DNA of 64,000 nt from Odobenus rosmarus divergens (GCF_000321225.1 NW_004450380.1:3354246-3418245), one strand, 5' to 3'. Shown: positions 11,280-21,232, counted from the stretch's first letter. Translations and numbers: made by a program. Notes: generated by a model from the sequence alone, not told the origin.

Positions 11280-11645
11280 CTATTCAACATCTCCACAAGT
11301 ATATTCAATAGGCACAAACTTAAAACTTGGGTATTAAAGTTGCCCTCCCAGAACCTCCTCTTCTCTTAGATTTCTGTAAGTCACTAAATGGCACCACCAT
11401 TCACCCAAAGCTGCTCAGGTCAGAAAGTTGGAAGCTTACTCACTCTGACTGTTCTTTTTGCCTTACCTCTTATATTTAACCTATTGGCAAACGTTGAGCT
11501 ACACCTTCAAAATAGGTCTCAGATCCAATCACTTCTGAACGCCTCACTGCTGCTACTCTAATCCAAGCCATCCAAGCTCTTGACTAGATCAGTGCTTAGC
11601 ACACAATGAACTCTCGAACCAATGAATGAACGAATGCATCCAGGA
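11280..11645 (+). repeat. Ancient LINE (L2-like) fragment
   Basis: 'CACCTTCAAAATAGGTCTCAGATCC...TAATCCAAGCCATCCAAGC' and a terminal 'CAGTGCTTAGCACACAATGA...AATGAATGAACGAATG' like the L2 3' end. Confidence 0.5.
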
Positions 11646-11679
11646 GCATATTCAGGCAATGCTTCCTTCAAATCTGCCT

Positions 11680-12375
11680 GATCCTCTTTGACGCCACTAC
11701 TGTAATCCTAGCCACCATCATATGATGACCAGATTACTATCATAAGCTCCTGACTGGCTCTTCACCCCCTACCTTTACTCCTCTGTAAGCTATCCCCACA
11801 GCAGTCAGAAGGATTCCTTTAAAATCTCAATCACACATTAATAATGACCCTCCTTCCCCCCTTAGAACCCTATAGTAGCAGCCCATCACACACAGATGTA
11901 TATTTTTATGTGTATTTTTAGCCACAGCATGTAAGGGCCTTATCATAACCCAGCCCCTCCCATCTCTCCAATCTTATCTCCTACAACCTCTGCTGCTGCC
12001 CCTGGTCCACCATCTGGCCTTCTTGTCCTTCTTGAACATACCATATTCATTCTTGCTTTTCCATTTGATGTGCATCCAGCCTGAAACTCTCTTCTCCCAA
12101 TCTTGGCATGTCTTTTTTTTTTTTTTAAAGATTTTATTTATTTATTTGAGAGAGAATGAGATAGAGAGAGAGCATGAGAGCGGGGAGGATCAGAGGGAGA
12201 AGCAGACTCCCTGCTGAGCAGGGAGCCCGATGCGGGACTCGATCCTGGGACTCCAGGATCATGACCTGAGCCGAAGGCAGTTGCTTAACCAACTGAGCCA
12301 CCCAGGCGCCCTTTGGCATGTCTTGATTACTTCTTTCAGGTGTCCACTCAAATGCCACTCCTGACAGGTCTTAGA
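11680..12375 (+). repeat. L2-like LINE fragment interrupted by a SINE
   Basis: 'CTGACTGGCTCTTCACCCCC...CAGCAGTCAGAAGGATTCCTTTAAAATC...CATAACCCAGCCCCTCCC...' then 'GGTGTCCACTCAAATGCCACTCC' after the SINE. This is the C-terminal coding region and 3' end of the ancient LINE class in sense. Confidence 0.6.
12115..12312 (-). mobile_element. CAN-SINE, full length, intact TSD
   Basis: TTTTAAAGATTTTATTTATTTATTTGAGAGAGAATGAG...TGAGCCACCCAGGCGCC. Duplication TTGGCATGTCTT at 12103-12114 and 12313-12324. Confidence 0.95.
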
Positions 12376-12405
12376 TTGACAGACAGATTAACAGATGATA
12401 AGACA

Positions 12406-12456
12406 AGTAGGTAGGTAGGTAGGTAGGTAAGTGGGTAGATAGGTAGGTAGGTGGAT
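12406..12456 (+). repeat. (TAGG)n microsatellite, interrupted
   Basis: Five tandem GTAG/TAGG units, then GTGGGTAGATAGGTAGGTAGGTGGATGG. Confidence 0.9.
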
Positions 12457-12639
12457 GGAGACAGATCTCTTTACAAAAAGTATAGATATATCTATATATT
12501 TCCCCAATGTCTGTACATTTGATATATAGGAATAGGTATACAGTGTGTGTACGCAGGTATGCATACATGTATATACGTATACACAAACACACAAAACAAC
12601 CTCCCAATCTCTGTGCTTTTATACCCTTTATTTTAGGCA

Positions 12640-12815
12640 CAAAGATAATATTATCTATCACTTTATTAATTTATTACCTGCCTTACTGAGAAAATATAAG
12701 TTCCATTGGGCAAAGGATTTCTTTCTGTGTCTTGTTCAATAATATTGCGCCAGAGCCTAGGAAGGTCCTGGTGTTGACCCTATTTGCTAAGTAAATCAGT
12801 GGATGGATGGATCCA
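12640..12815 (+). repeat. L2 3'-end fragment
   Basis: 'TATAAGTTCCATTGGGCAAAGGATTTC...GTCTTGTTCAATAA...GCGCCAGAGCCTAG...' parallels the L2 3' UTR (ATGAGGGCAGGGA...TGTTCACTGCTGTATCCCCAGC). Confidence 0.5.
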
Positions 12816-12889
12816 TAATCAGGTCCTTCCTATCCTCACGCACTAGCCTCACCTCCAACTCCTATTCTTTCCTGTACTTATTTTTTTAA

Positions 12890-13145
12890 GACTTAATTTT
12901 TTTAGCGGAGTTTTAAATTCACAGCAAAATTGAGAGGATGGTACAGAGGATGCCCATATAACTCCCTAACCACTCCACATGCACAGCCACCTGTATTATC
13001 AACATCCCCACCAGATGGGACATTTATTACAAGGAATGAACCTACAGTGAAATATCATTATCGCCCAAAGTCCATGGGGAACACTGTTGCTGTCCATTCT
13101 ATGGGTCTGGGCACATGTACAATAACAAATATCCACCATTATCCA
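12890..13145 (-). mobile_element. Old L1 (L1M) 3' UTR fragment
   Basis: 'GAGTTTTAAATTCACAGCAAAATTGAG...CCCATATAACTCCC...CACATGCACAGCCACC...ATTATCAACATCCCCACCAGA...TGAACCTACAGTGA...CCCAAAGTCCATGG...' is the antisense of the L1M 3' UTR. Confidence 0.85.
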
Positions 13146-13179
13146 ACTCCACTTTATTCTCTAACATGACAAGTTTGTT

Positions 13180-13530
13180 CCTGCTCAGTTCCTTCACATC
13201 TGTTGTTCCTTCTATGTAAAACATCTGTTCCAGAGCTTTCCATGGCTGGCTACTTTTGGCAATTAGGTCCCAAGTCAAATGTCACCTCTGCAGGAAGTCC
13301 TTCTGTAATAACCTTTTCAAAGGTGAGCTCCTGCTCATCCAAAGCACATTCACTCATAAAATTGTGGGTATTTGTCCCTATCTGTCTTTCCTGCATCCAT
13401 AATATAAGCTTTAGGAAAGCCAGGATCTTCTTCACTTGCTCACTGCTAACTACCCACCACCCCAACCCGCAGAATAACTTAGAACAGGGACTAGCTAGTA
13501 GCTACTCAAAAAATATCTATTGGATAAACT
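13180..13530 (+). repeat. L2-like LINE fragment
   Basis: 'CCAAGTCAAATGTCACCTCTGCAGGAAGTCCTTC...TAATATAAGCTTTAGGAAAGCCAGGATC...' matches the L2 coding end and 3' UTR. Confidence 0.65.
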
Positions 13531-13828
13531 CTGGAGATAACTATATAGGAAGAGGGAGAAAAAGGAGATGCTGACATAGGTGAGCTAAATCCCCTTACCT
13601 ACCAGCGCAGGAAGTCAACGTATAATGCCTACACAGATGGCTCAGAAAATACTTCACCACGTAGATTCTAAAAAGAACCAAACTCAGATACAAAGAACAG
13701 AAAGGCAGTTGCCACAGGCAGGGAGTACGGCGTCAGGGAAATGAGTGCAGTGATCAGAAGGTACAAACTTCAGGTTATAAATTTAAAAAGTCTTGGAGAT
13801 GTAATATACAAGACGGTGACTATTATAA

Positions 13829-13880
13829 TGTGTGTGTGTGCAAATATGTGTGTGTGTGTGTGTGTGTGTACACACACACG
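13829..13880 (+). repeat. (TG)n/(CA)n microsatellite
   Basis: TG repeats, a short CAAATA break, further TG repeats, then TACACACACAC; lies inside the L1 3' UTR. Confidence 0.95.
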
Positions 13881-14012
13881 TATTTTTTAAGTAGGCTCCA
13901 TGCCCAGCATGGAGCCCAATGCAGGGCTTAAACTCACAACCCTGAGATCAGCACCTGAGCTAAAATGAAGAGTCCGATGCTTATTAACCGACTGAGCCAC
14001 CCAGGCGCCCCA
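13881..14012 (-). mobile_element. CAN-SINE, short/old form
   Basis: TTTTTTAAGTAGGCTCCATGCCC...CCGACTGAGCCACCCAGGCGCCCC. It lacks the CT-rich 3' half and ends in the TAAGTAGGCTCC form of the older subfamily. Confidence 0.9.
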
Positions 14013-14307
14013 ATACTGTATTGTGTATTTAAAAATTTCTAAGGTGGTAGATCTTAAAAGTTCTTATCACAAGAAAGAAGATTGTAATTATCTGTGGTGA
14101 TGGATGTTAACTAAACTGATCGTGATGATCATTTCACAATATAAACATATATCACATCATTATGTTACATACCTAAAACTAACACAGTGTTGTAGGACAA
14201 TTATATTTCAACTAAAAAAAATAAAAAAGATTACTATGGACAGATTATTTACAGATAACATAATGTTTCAAAAACTAATTCCAACCAACGAGTATCACTG
14301 ACGAATG

Positions 14308-15215
14308 TATTCATTCATTCACTGAACCAATCATGTTACATCTTCATCAGGGAACAATAATGTACCCCCTGAATGAGCCTGGCTATCTAACTGCAGAAAC
14401 AGCCAATTAAACCAGTAATTAAGATAATTTCTGTGTGAAAAAGGATGGACACAAACTAGTCTCAGGAGTTTAGGAAAGGAGGGAGTGACATTTAATCTGG
14501 GTTATAGAGGATAAGTAGAAGGAGTTCAGTAGGTAGGGGGTCAGGTCTGGGTCCAAGCCCAAGGAGTCACATAGTCAAAGGCTCAGAAGTAAAAGCGTAG
14601 CAAAATCCACAAGCTTGAATTTCATCCTGAGGAACAGGGCCAGGGCTTTCCGCTGGCGAGTGACAGCCATGATCACACTCTAGAACGAAACGATCGCTCT
14701 GGCTCCCATGTAGGAAGGAGGAAAGGAGAGGGCAGGAGGCACAGACTGCAGTCAGCATAGCAGAGAGGTCAGAGGCACACGCACACAAGAGCTGGTGGAG
14801 AAACTAGAGAAGCGAACCAATTTAGATCTTAAGTAGTAAAATCAGCGGGACATGTTGATTAACTGGGCGTGGGGCCAAGAAAGGACATCAACTGAAGATG
14901 ATTCCAGCCTGGCAACTCAGACTGCTGGGTGGTTGGTGGATTATTCACTGCGGCTGAAAATCGAGAACAAAAGCAGGTTTGGGCAAAGATCATGCACTGA
15001 GGACCTGCTATATGGCACTTGAGATATGGGTGCACCACCAAAGTAGAGGTACCCCATAAGGTATGGGTCTGGTCTTTGGGAGAAAGGAGAAGGCTGGAGA
15101 TGGAGTCTCAAGAATGATTAATGTACAGATGCCAACTGAAGTCATGGGAGCAGATGGGAGCATTCAGCCGGTGAATGCAAAGTGAGCAAAGACAAGCTTA
15201 GGGCCCCAGATGTTG
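14308..15215 (-). repeat. L2-like LINE fragment, long
   Basis: Starts ATTCATTCATTCACTGAACC. Later carries a 'CTCTGGCTCCCATGTAGGAAGG' segment and 'GGTCTTTGGGAGAAAGGAGAAGG' segments that track the antisense L2 body. Diverged. Confidence 0.5.
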
Positions 15216-15540
15216 GTAGAAGTCAAAAACTTAAATATGATCAAATAATTTCAACCTTTACACGGTATTCTCTTTTTATTTACAATTAGATATGAAGCCA
15301 ACTTCCCTACAGAACACTCATTTAATGTCCTATCAGTCTGAAGCTGGCACAGAACTATTTATGCAACAAACAAAGGGCTTGGTTTTCTCCATTATTACCA
15401 TTATTGAGTGTTATACTCTAGACCCCAACTTATTAAATCGCACTGTTAGTGCTGACTAATATGAGATTCATCACAAATAAATCAGATCATTCTATAACTA
15501 AACATAAAATGTAAACCGACAAATAAGACTCACATTTTTA
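15216..15540. other. Unclassified intronic sequence, conserved-looking
   Basis: AT-rich, low-CpG, no repeat recognised. Contains ACAATTAGATATG, AAACAAAGGGC and TGACTAATATGAG-type cores. Confidence 0.35.
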
Positions 15541-15718
15541 TTTTTGTTTTTTAAAGATTTTATTTATTTATTTGACAGAGAGAGACACAGCCAGAGAGAG
15601 GGTACACAAGCAGGCTTCCCTCTGAGCAGAGAGCCCGATGCGGGGCTCAATCCCAGGACCCTGAAATCATGACCTGAGCTGAAGGCAGACGCTTAACGAC
15701 TGAGCCACCCAGGCACCC
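15541..15718 (-). mobile_element. CAN-SINE, intact TSD
   Basis: TTTTTAAAGATTTTATTTATTTATTTGACAG...GACTGAGCCACCCAGGCACCC. Duplication AAGACTCACATTTTTA at 15525-15540 and 15719-15734. Confidence 0.95.
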
Positions 15719-15964
15719 AAGACTCACATTTTTAAAGAGGTCTGTAATTATTAAATAAAACAGGCCCTCTCCCTGCTAATACTTTTTAAAAGTATATAAA
15801 TTGTAATTTAGTACAGTATGCAGCTGCTTATTTTGCTCAGCAATTAATTCAATCAGAAATGTAGATATTATGAATCAAGTTAAATCCAGAAGAAGTAAAA
15901 TAATAATTGGTGAATTTGCTTGAAATTGGTTTACTTGTTAGCAACATTGCAAATTTTGAGCGTG

Positions 15965-16162
15965 TTTTTTTTAAGATTTTATTTCTTTCAGAGAGAGAGA
16001 GAGGGCATGTGCACATGTAAGCATGAGCGAGGAGGAGGGGCAGAGGGAGAAGGAGGCTCCCTGCTGAACAGGGAGCCTGATGTGGGACTCAATTCCAGGA
16101 CCCGGCGATCATGACCTTAGCCAAAGGCAAACGCTCAACTGACTGAGCCACCCAGGTGCCCC
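15965..16162 (-). mobile_element. CAN-SINE
   Basis: TTTTTTTAAGATTTTATTTCTTTCAGAGAG...GACTGAGCCACCCAGGTGCCCC, with near-duplicate flanks TGAGCGTG/TGAGCATG. Confidence 0.93.
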
Positions 16163-17764
16163 TGAGCATGCATTTTTAAAAGAAAACTTAGCCCACTCCT
16201 CCTCTTTCATTTCAAAATCACCTATGATGCTCTGGTTATATAGAAATCACACTGGTTGCCATATATAAGCCCTCTATCGCATTATATGACACATCATAAT
16301 AAGGTATCCACAGAGGAATTACAAAGCCACTGATGACAAACACTCTCCAGTATAAGAAACAATAGTGAACATAGCAGTCAATATATACATATATGTGAAC
16401 ACTAGGTATGAAGTGTAGATGAACAGTTTTGTGTGTATCCTCCAGTCACAAAACAAACACAAAGACATTACCTCCGGAAAACAGAAGTAGGAATGGGGAA
16501 GGAAGCTGGAGGAAACATTCACTCTTCTTACTTTACTTTTCTGTTTGAAAATGAAATGTGAAAGCCAGTTAACACTGAAACCACCCTTATGGGCGTGAGG
16601 GATATTATGCCTCATAATACCTCAATAGCCTCCCTCACATGACTCGTTGATGCCATGGCCCCACACATCAAATGCTAAGCTAATGAACCAAAGTTATGTC
16701 CCTCCAGGGCAAATATATTATAGATTTTATGCTACAAATTCACATCCTCTATATCAATTTCCATTCCGAGGGTGTTTGCCTCCTGTTCATTACTGTTCAT
16801 AGTTCAGTTTGTCAGTTTAATTTTGTGCTGCTTTGTAGGAATCCACAATAATTACAATGTTTAATTATGTACCTGAAGGGTGAGCTAAACAGGGCAGTTT
16901 AAATGTATATGTTCTGGCCAATCTTTGACTCCCATCCCGCCTCTACACACACCCCATCCCCCTCACACATACAAGCATATGCACTAGTTGGCTTATATAT
17001 GGTACCTTCCAACTTACTAGCTATTGTCCCATTACTTTCTACAGTATATCTGACGATGACATTATTATTGATGCTACAGTAAGCAGTTAATATATGTGGT
17101 CAGAGTACATGCACGACAATGAATCAAAATGACACACCCACCACCAAACTCCCTCAACACATTCTAATCAGATCATGTTTTTTCTTCCTTGAGTGTACTA
17201 CAAAAGGAGGAAGTAGCATTAGAGAAAAAACACAAAAACTGGAGAAAATAAAAGTAAATTTTTAGGTATTGAAACTGGAAAGAAAGTTCATCCAGAAGAT
17301 GTATGTAATTTGTCGGTTCTATATATAGTCTTCTTAATTTGAAGTTCCTTGAAACAAATCTCAGTTTCACATGAATAAGATAGATAACATCACCATAAAA
17401 TAGTCTATCTAGAATTTATCTTGTAGAAAAAAGGATGGCTTTGTTTTCATATTTTGCTTTTTCTTATTATTATTACTAATGATCTTATATAAATCTTGTA
17501 TCATTCTGTTACAGAATTTTTGCTTTACAAAATGAGGCAAAAATAATCCAATTATTTCTCACATTCCCTATTTTTATTAGGAAAAGTGTTACTTCAAACC
17601 TTCTATTTTAGTATTTTTTGTTTTGTGTTCCTTGGGGATTGGGTTACACCCTTATTAAAAACAAAACAAAAGCCAGGAAAAAATGTGAATACCACAGGAA
17701 AAAGAAAGCTACACCTAATCAGAATGTTAGAACAAAAATAAAATTTGGGCTTAGAAGAGAAATT
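16163..17764. other. Unclassified intronic sequence
   Basis: 1.6 kb without a repeat or exon I can name. 16740-16900 is a repeat-free block with many ATTA/TAAT cores. Confidence 0.5.
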
Positions 17765-17958
17765 AGAACTCTGGATCCAAATTCCAGCACCTATTAGGTA
17801 TAGGATGTTTGGCAGGTTACTTAAGATTCTGTAGCTCAGCCCCCTGACTGGCAAAACAAGCACAATGGTAGTAATCTCCCAAGATTCATATAGGAGTAAA
17901 CAGAATAAAACAGTACCTGGCACACAGGAGAGATCTTGTAAATCTTAGTTCTTCTTAG
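17765..17958 (+). repeat. MIR SINE
   Basis: 'ACTCTGGATCCAAATTCCAGC...GGCAGGTTACTTAAGATTCTGTAGCTCAG...AGTAATCTCCC...AGTACCTGGCACACAGG' follows the MIR consensus in sense. Confidence 0.75.
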
Positions 17959-17959
17959 T

Positions 17960-18062
17960 AGTACAGATTAGGAAGCTGAGGCCCAGAGAGTTACCATGCT
18001 TTCTTCAGAACAATTTAACGAGCTAATGGCACAACGGTCATTAGAACTTGGGTCGTCTGATT
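17960..18062 (-). repeat. MIR SINE, opposite orientation
   Basis: 'AGATTAGGAAGCTGAGGCCCAGAGAG...AGAACTTGGGTCGTCTGATT' is the antisense MIR core, directly abutting the previous MIR. Confidence 0.7.
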
Positions 18063-18210
18063 AATTTGTATGCTTGTTTGCTTAGGTTTCTTCTCTGTTA
18101 AGATCACTCTATTTGCAGTCTGGAGAAATTACTTTCATAGGAGAAAGTGAGAGAGCGAAACTCCCTCAGATAAGCATGGCCTAGATGCCAAAAGAGGAAC
18201 ACTAGGTGTC

Positions 18211-18266
18211 CACGTGTGTGCGTGCATGCGCGTGCACGCACGCGCACGCACACACACACACACACA
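18211..18266. repeat. Alternating purine-pyrimidine (TG/CG/CA) tract
   Basis: Runs from CACGTGTGTGCGTGCATGCG through CGCGCACGCA to (CA)9. It is almost perfectly alternating over 56 bp and CpG-rich. Confidence 0.95.
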
Positions 18267-18268
18267 AA

Positions 18269-19146
18269 AATAAGAAACAAAAATGATGGGTGGAAGGTTG
18301 AGAGCAAGTGACACAGACACAAAACCTCCAATTATTTTATTATGATGCAATTCATTACAGCATAATTACATTTCTTATGAAATGATTAATCATAAGGTTA
18401 GAAGAAAAGGTTATGTTGGAATGTTAATTATACACCCTTTAAAGAATTTCAAAGACATTAACAATGGTACTCTCACAGACTCTCTGTCAGTTGTCCTAAA
18501 TTAAACTCTTGGAACACAATTTGGCACTATCTTTAAAAATTCAAAATCATGTATCCTTTTACTCATCGATACAGCTGGGAAGAATTTACCCTACAACTAA
18601 TTTGTGAAGTGTGCAGAAATGTGTACAAAAAGATACTTGGTCCATAACTGGCAATACCAAATATTGAAAAAAAAGTTAAGCATTCATTAAAGAAGAAGTA
18701 ACAACTGTGGTGCATTCATGTAATGGAAACAGTGGGATGAGACCAAAGGGTCCTCTGGACAGGTTATAAAATGAAAAGGAGAATTCAGGTATATAAAATT
18801 AACCCATTTCTGTTTTTCTAATAAAGAGAGTAAATATTCGAATGTGTTAGGAGTAGAAAATGTTGCAAAGACATAAGAAACTAGGTATCTCTGGACAATG
18901 GGACTGAGGTCAGGAGGACAAGAAGATAGGAGTGAACATTTTTTTCATGATATATGGATATTACATATTTAGTTTATATATATAGATATCATATAAATGA
19001 TATTTTACCATACACATTAATTTTTAAATTAAAGGAAAATAAGTTAAAATAAATCAAAGATTATAAAAAAAAAAAAACCAAACAGGCCAATGGGCATAAT
19101 GGAGCACAAATTAAGAGCAGAGAACTTGAAGGTTTCACTTACATAG
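18269..19146. other. Unclassified intronic sequence
   Basis: AT-rich; no exon or repeat recognised. 18951-19010 is nearly pure A/T. Confidence 0.4.
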
Positions 19147-19160
19147 AGCTGAACATTCTT

Positions 19161-19326
19161 TTTATTTATTCATTTATTTCAGAGAGAGAAAGAGAGAATG
19201 AGAGAGAGCATGTGGAGGGAGGGCAGAGAGAGAAGGACAAGCAGACTCACACTGAGCTGGGAGTTCAATGAGGAGCTCAATCTCAAGACCCTGAGCTGAG
19301 CCAATTGAGCCACCCAGGCGCCCCTG
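19161..19326 (-). mobile_element. CAN-SINE inserted at the SMYD3 exon donor, TSD
   Basis: TTTATTTATTCATTTATTTCAGAGAG...TTGAGCCACCCAGGCGCCCC. Duplication AGCTGAACATTCTT at 19147-19160 and 19327-19340. It is in the same orientation as the gene, and its head starts about 17 nt into the intron. Confidence 0.94.
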
Positions 19327-19337
19327 TAGCTGAACAT

Positions 19338-19346
19338 TCTTACCTG
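19338..19346 (-). promoter_or_regulatory. SMYD3: SMYD3 exon 5' splice site (CAG|GTAAGA)
   Basis: Read on the minus strand the junction is CAG|GTAAGAATG, a near-consensus donor. Intron positions +3 to +16 (AAGAATGTTCAGCT) are one copy of the target-site duplication of the SINE at 19161-19326. Confidence 0.9.
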
Positions 19347-19407
19347 ACACTTAGCACTACAGTATTTTGCAACTCGGCATTGAGAACACCGCATCAGCTT
19401 TTCCTTC
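19344..19407 (-). CDS. SMYD3: SMYD3 internal coding exon (probable exon 2), MYND zinc finger
   Basis: On the minus strand, a T-rich tract ending in AAACAG is followed by a 64-nt exon and then CAG|GTAAGAATG. After one carried-over base the exon reads 21 codons, including MRCSQCRVAKYCSAKCQ, which matches human SMYD3 residues 56-76 as I remember them. SMYD3 is a SET- and MYND-domain lysine methyltransferase acting in cytoplasm and nucleus on histones and on MAP3K2. The exon carries four of the eight MYND zinc ligands (Cys62, Cys65, Cys71, Cys75); the others lie in flanking exons that I could not find here. The upstream intron is phase 2 (splits Gly55) and the downstream intron phase 0, so skipping this 64-nt exon would shift the frame. 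Intact splice sites on both sides argue against a processed pseudogene. A SINE sits just past the donor. The exon number is inferred from residue count. Confidence 0.93.
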
Positions 19408-19433
19408 CTGTTTAAAAAAAAAAAAAATTCACA
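19408..19433 (-). promoter_or_regulatory. SMYD3: SMYD3 exon 3' splice site and polypyrimidine tract
   Basis: On the minus strand a run of about 14 T is followed by AAACAG and the exon. The tract is almost pure T, and the AG is the first one downstream of it. Confidence 0.85.
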
Positions 19434-19603
19434 TTAGGAAATGAGTGAGAACCATATATATTTGAAGAAAGAAACATAAATCAACATACTGATGCCAATA
19501 TGTTCTGCTCACCCCAATGTCTGCTCCTGTAAGAATTAGATTTTCACGTTGATGAACATCTTCTTTCATGTGAGACATGGGCATGAACAGCTAATGGTCC
19601 CTT

Positions 19604-20085
19604 TTTTTAATTGTGGTGAAATATATATAACATAATATTTACCACTTTAAACATTTTTAAGTATATACTTCAGTGTGTTAAAAAGTCAAGGCCCAAAATG
19701 GAGTCGCTTTTCCTAAGCCCCATATCATGTTTGAGACTTAACTACAGTTTTGGCTCTCCCAAAAATGAAATCTTAAACCAGTCAATCAGGGTTACTAGTT
19801 AGGTAATCTGCTTGGTTGACCCCCGCTCTCCCCTAAGGAAAGTAACCCACTTTTTCACGTAGTATCATTTTCTTGTTGCTGCTCTCTCTCTGCCTAGAGA
19901 AGTCTTTCATTTTGTACAGCATCTCAGGGCCACTTTCTATCTCCTACATTGGATGCTGCCCAAATCATGAACCACTGAATAAAGCCAATAAGATCTTTAA
20001 ACTTTACTCAGTTGAATTTTGTTTTTTAGCAAATGGCATTAAGTACATTCACTTTGTTCTGCACATTATGACCACTAATGTTCAT
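19604..20085 (-). mobile_element. Old L1 (L1M) 3' UTR fragment split by an LTR
   Basis: 'TTAATTGTGGTGAAATATATATAACATAATATTTACCACTTTAAAC...' stops at 19675 and resumes at 20032 with 'AATGGCATTAAGTACATTCAC', the next part of the same antisense L1M consensus. Confidence 0.8.
19676..20031 (+). mobile_element. Solo LTR of an endogenous retrovirus
   Basis: A 356-bp insertion that begins TGTTAAAAAGTC and ends TTTTTTAGCA. It carries a GAATAAAGCCAATAAGATC polyadenylation signal near its 3' end and is flanked by AGTG/AATG, a possible 4-bp duplication. No internal viral genes are present. The family is not identified. Confidence 0.75.
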
Positions 20086-20524
20086 TCTAATAAAAAAAAA
20101 ATTAAAATCAGAGATTCCCATTGAGAGCAAAAATTTTACTCCATAGAGGTTTTAACTCTCCATATGAAATACAGAATCCAGTCCCATCAACTAGTTGAAG
20201 TATTCTATACTCCTCAGATATAAAAATTGTATAAGTCTTAACTTATCATATAGTTTAATTATGAATATACTCCTTCTGGAAAATGATTTTAAAATTCCAT
20301 TAAATCCAGTTATGACTTTAGACATGCTGAATTGAGATGCTCTAAAATTACATCCCCCTGAATCACCTGTGTAACAAAAAAGCAAAAATGAAAAAGTTGA
20401 ATTATAAAATAAAAAGAATAAATGTGATGATAAAATTAATAGTGACAAACACAAGGCAGGAAGGACTGTGGATAAATAGAGGGTACCCAAGAGCATTAAA
20501 AGTCAAACTGTAATATTACTATTA
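20086..20524. other. Unclassified intronic sequence
   Basis: AT-rich, no recognised family. Confidence 0.4.
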
Positions 20525-20935
20525 GTAACAAAACAAGAACAAATCCTTCTAAGCACTTCAAATGCACCAGGTACTCTTCATAGATTTTTACATGTATGAC
20601 TTACACTTACTTTTTTTTTTTTAAGATTTTATTTATTTATTTGAGAGAGAGAGAATGAGAGAGAGAGAGCACGAGAGGGAAGAGGGTCAGAGGGAGAAGC
20701 AGACTCCCCGCTGAGCAGGGAGCCCGATGCGGGACTCGATCCCGGGACTCCAGGATCATGACCTGAGCCGAAGGCAGTCGCTTAACCAACTGAGCCACCC
20801 AGGCGCCCTTACACTTACTTTCAAACAGTCCTATAAGTAAGCATTCTTATTATGACAACTTTACAGATACTTTAATTCATTTTCAAGAGATAAAAAGTAA
20901 AGAGCAGTGCAAACACCATAAAGGACAGGTGGCAG
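20525..20935 (-). repeat. MIR SINE split by a CAN-SINE
   Basis: 'TTCTAAGCACTTCAAATGCACCAGGTACTC...' before the SINE, and 'CCTATAAGTAAGCATTCTTATTATGACAACTTTACAGA' after it, form one antisense MIR. Confidence 0.6.
20613..20808 (-). mobile_element. CAN-SINE, full length, young-looking, TSD
   Basis: TTTTTTTAAGATTTTATTTATTTATTTGAGAG...TGAGCCACCCAGGCGCCC. Duplication TTACACTTACTT at 20601-20612 and 20809-20820. Near consensus for the 'GGTCAGAGGGAGAAGC' subtype. Confidence 0.96.
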
Positions 20936-21232
20936 GGATACTGAAAGGGTAAGCAAGAATCCTAAAGAGAATAGGAACCTAAACATACCAGGTACTTCAC
21001 TTCTGGGACAGCGAGGGTCAGACATGAACATAAAACACAGGGAGAGGTTAAAATCTACTTAGATTTTGGGAGCCAAAATGCCTCCCTTCACCAAGTATAG
21101 AATTGTAGCTGCCACATACCAACACCCCAGGAAACAATGCAAACCAAGTAATCCGGCCTTCAAGTTCTTGGCTTTGACCATCAACCATATTACCGCTCTT
21201 GGATAAAACTGGATACAAACAAAATCCACCAC
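20936..21232. other. Unclassified intronic sequence
   Basis: No recognised exon or repeat. Confidence 0.35.

Larger units (their letters stand above)
13640..14232 (+). mobile_element. L1 3' UTR fragment, interrupted
   Basis: 'GATACAAAGAACAGAAAGGCAGTTGCC...GGTACAAACTTCAGGTTATAAAT...' then, after a microsatellite and SINE, 'ATACTGTATTGTG...TCTTATCACAAGAAAG...GTGGTGATGGATGTTAACT...TCATTATGTTACATACC...' and an A-rich tail. Confidence 0.85.
1..19343 (-). other. SMYD3: SMYD3 intron 2 (partial)
   Basis: All sequence below the donor at 19343 is downstream in the minus-strand gene. No further SMYD3 exon was found: I looked for the next coding segment (expected to start KKAWPDHKREC) and saw none. The intron therefore continues beyond the window. 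Confidence 0.8.

Noticed and set aside
12371..12661. Frame with YLPTYLPTYL repeats
   Set aside because: Translation of the (TAGG)n microsatellite.
19179..19394. A 71-codon minus-strand frame reading MRCSQCRVAKYCSAKCQVRMFSYRG... as one protein
   Set aside because: Only the part up to CAG at 19344 is exon. The remainder reads through the splice donor into the SINE.
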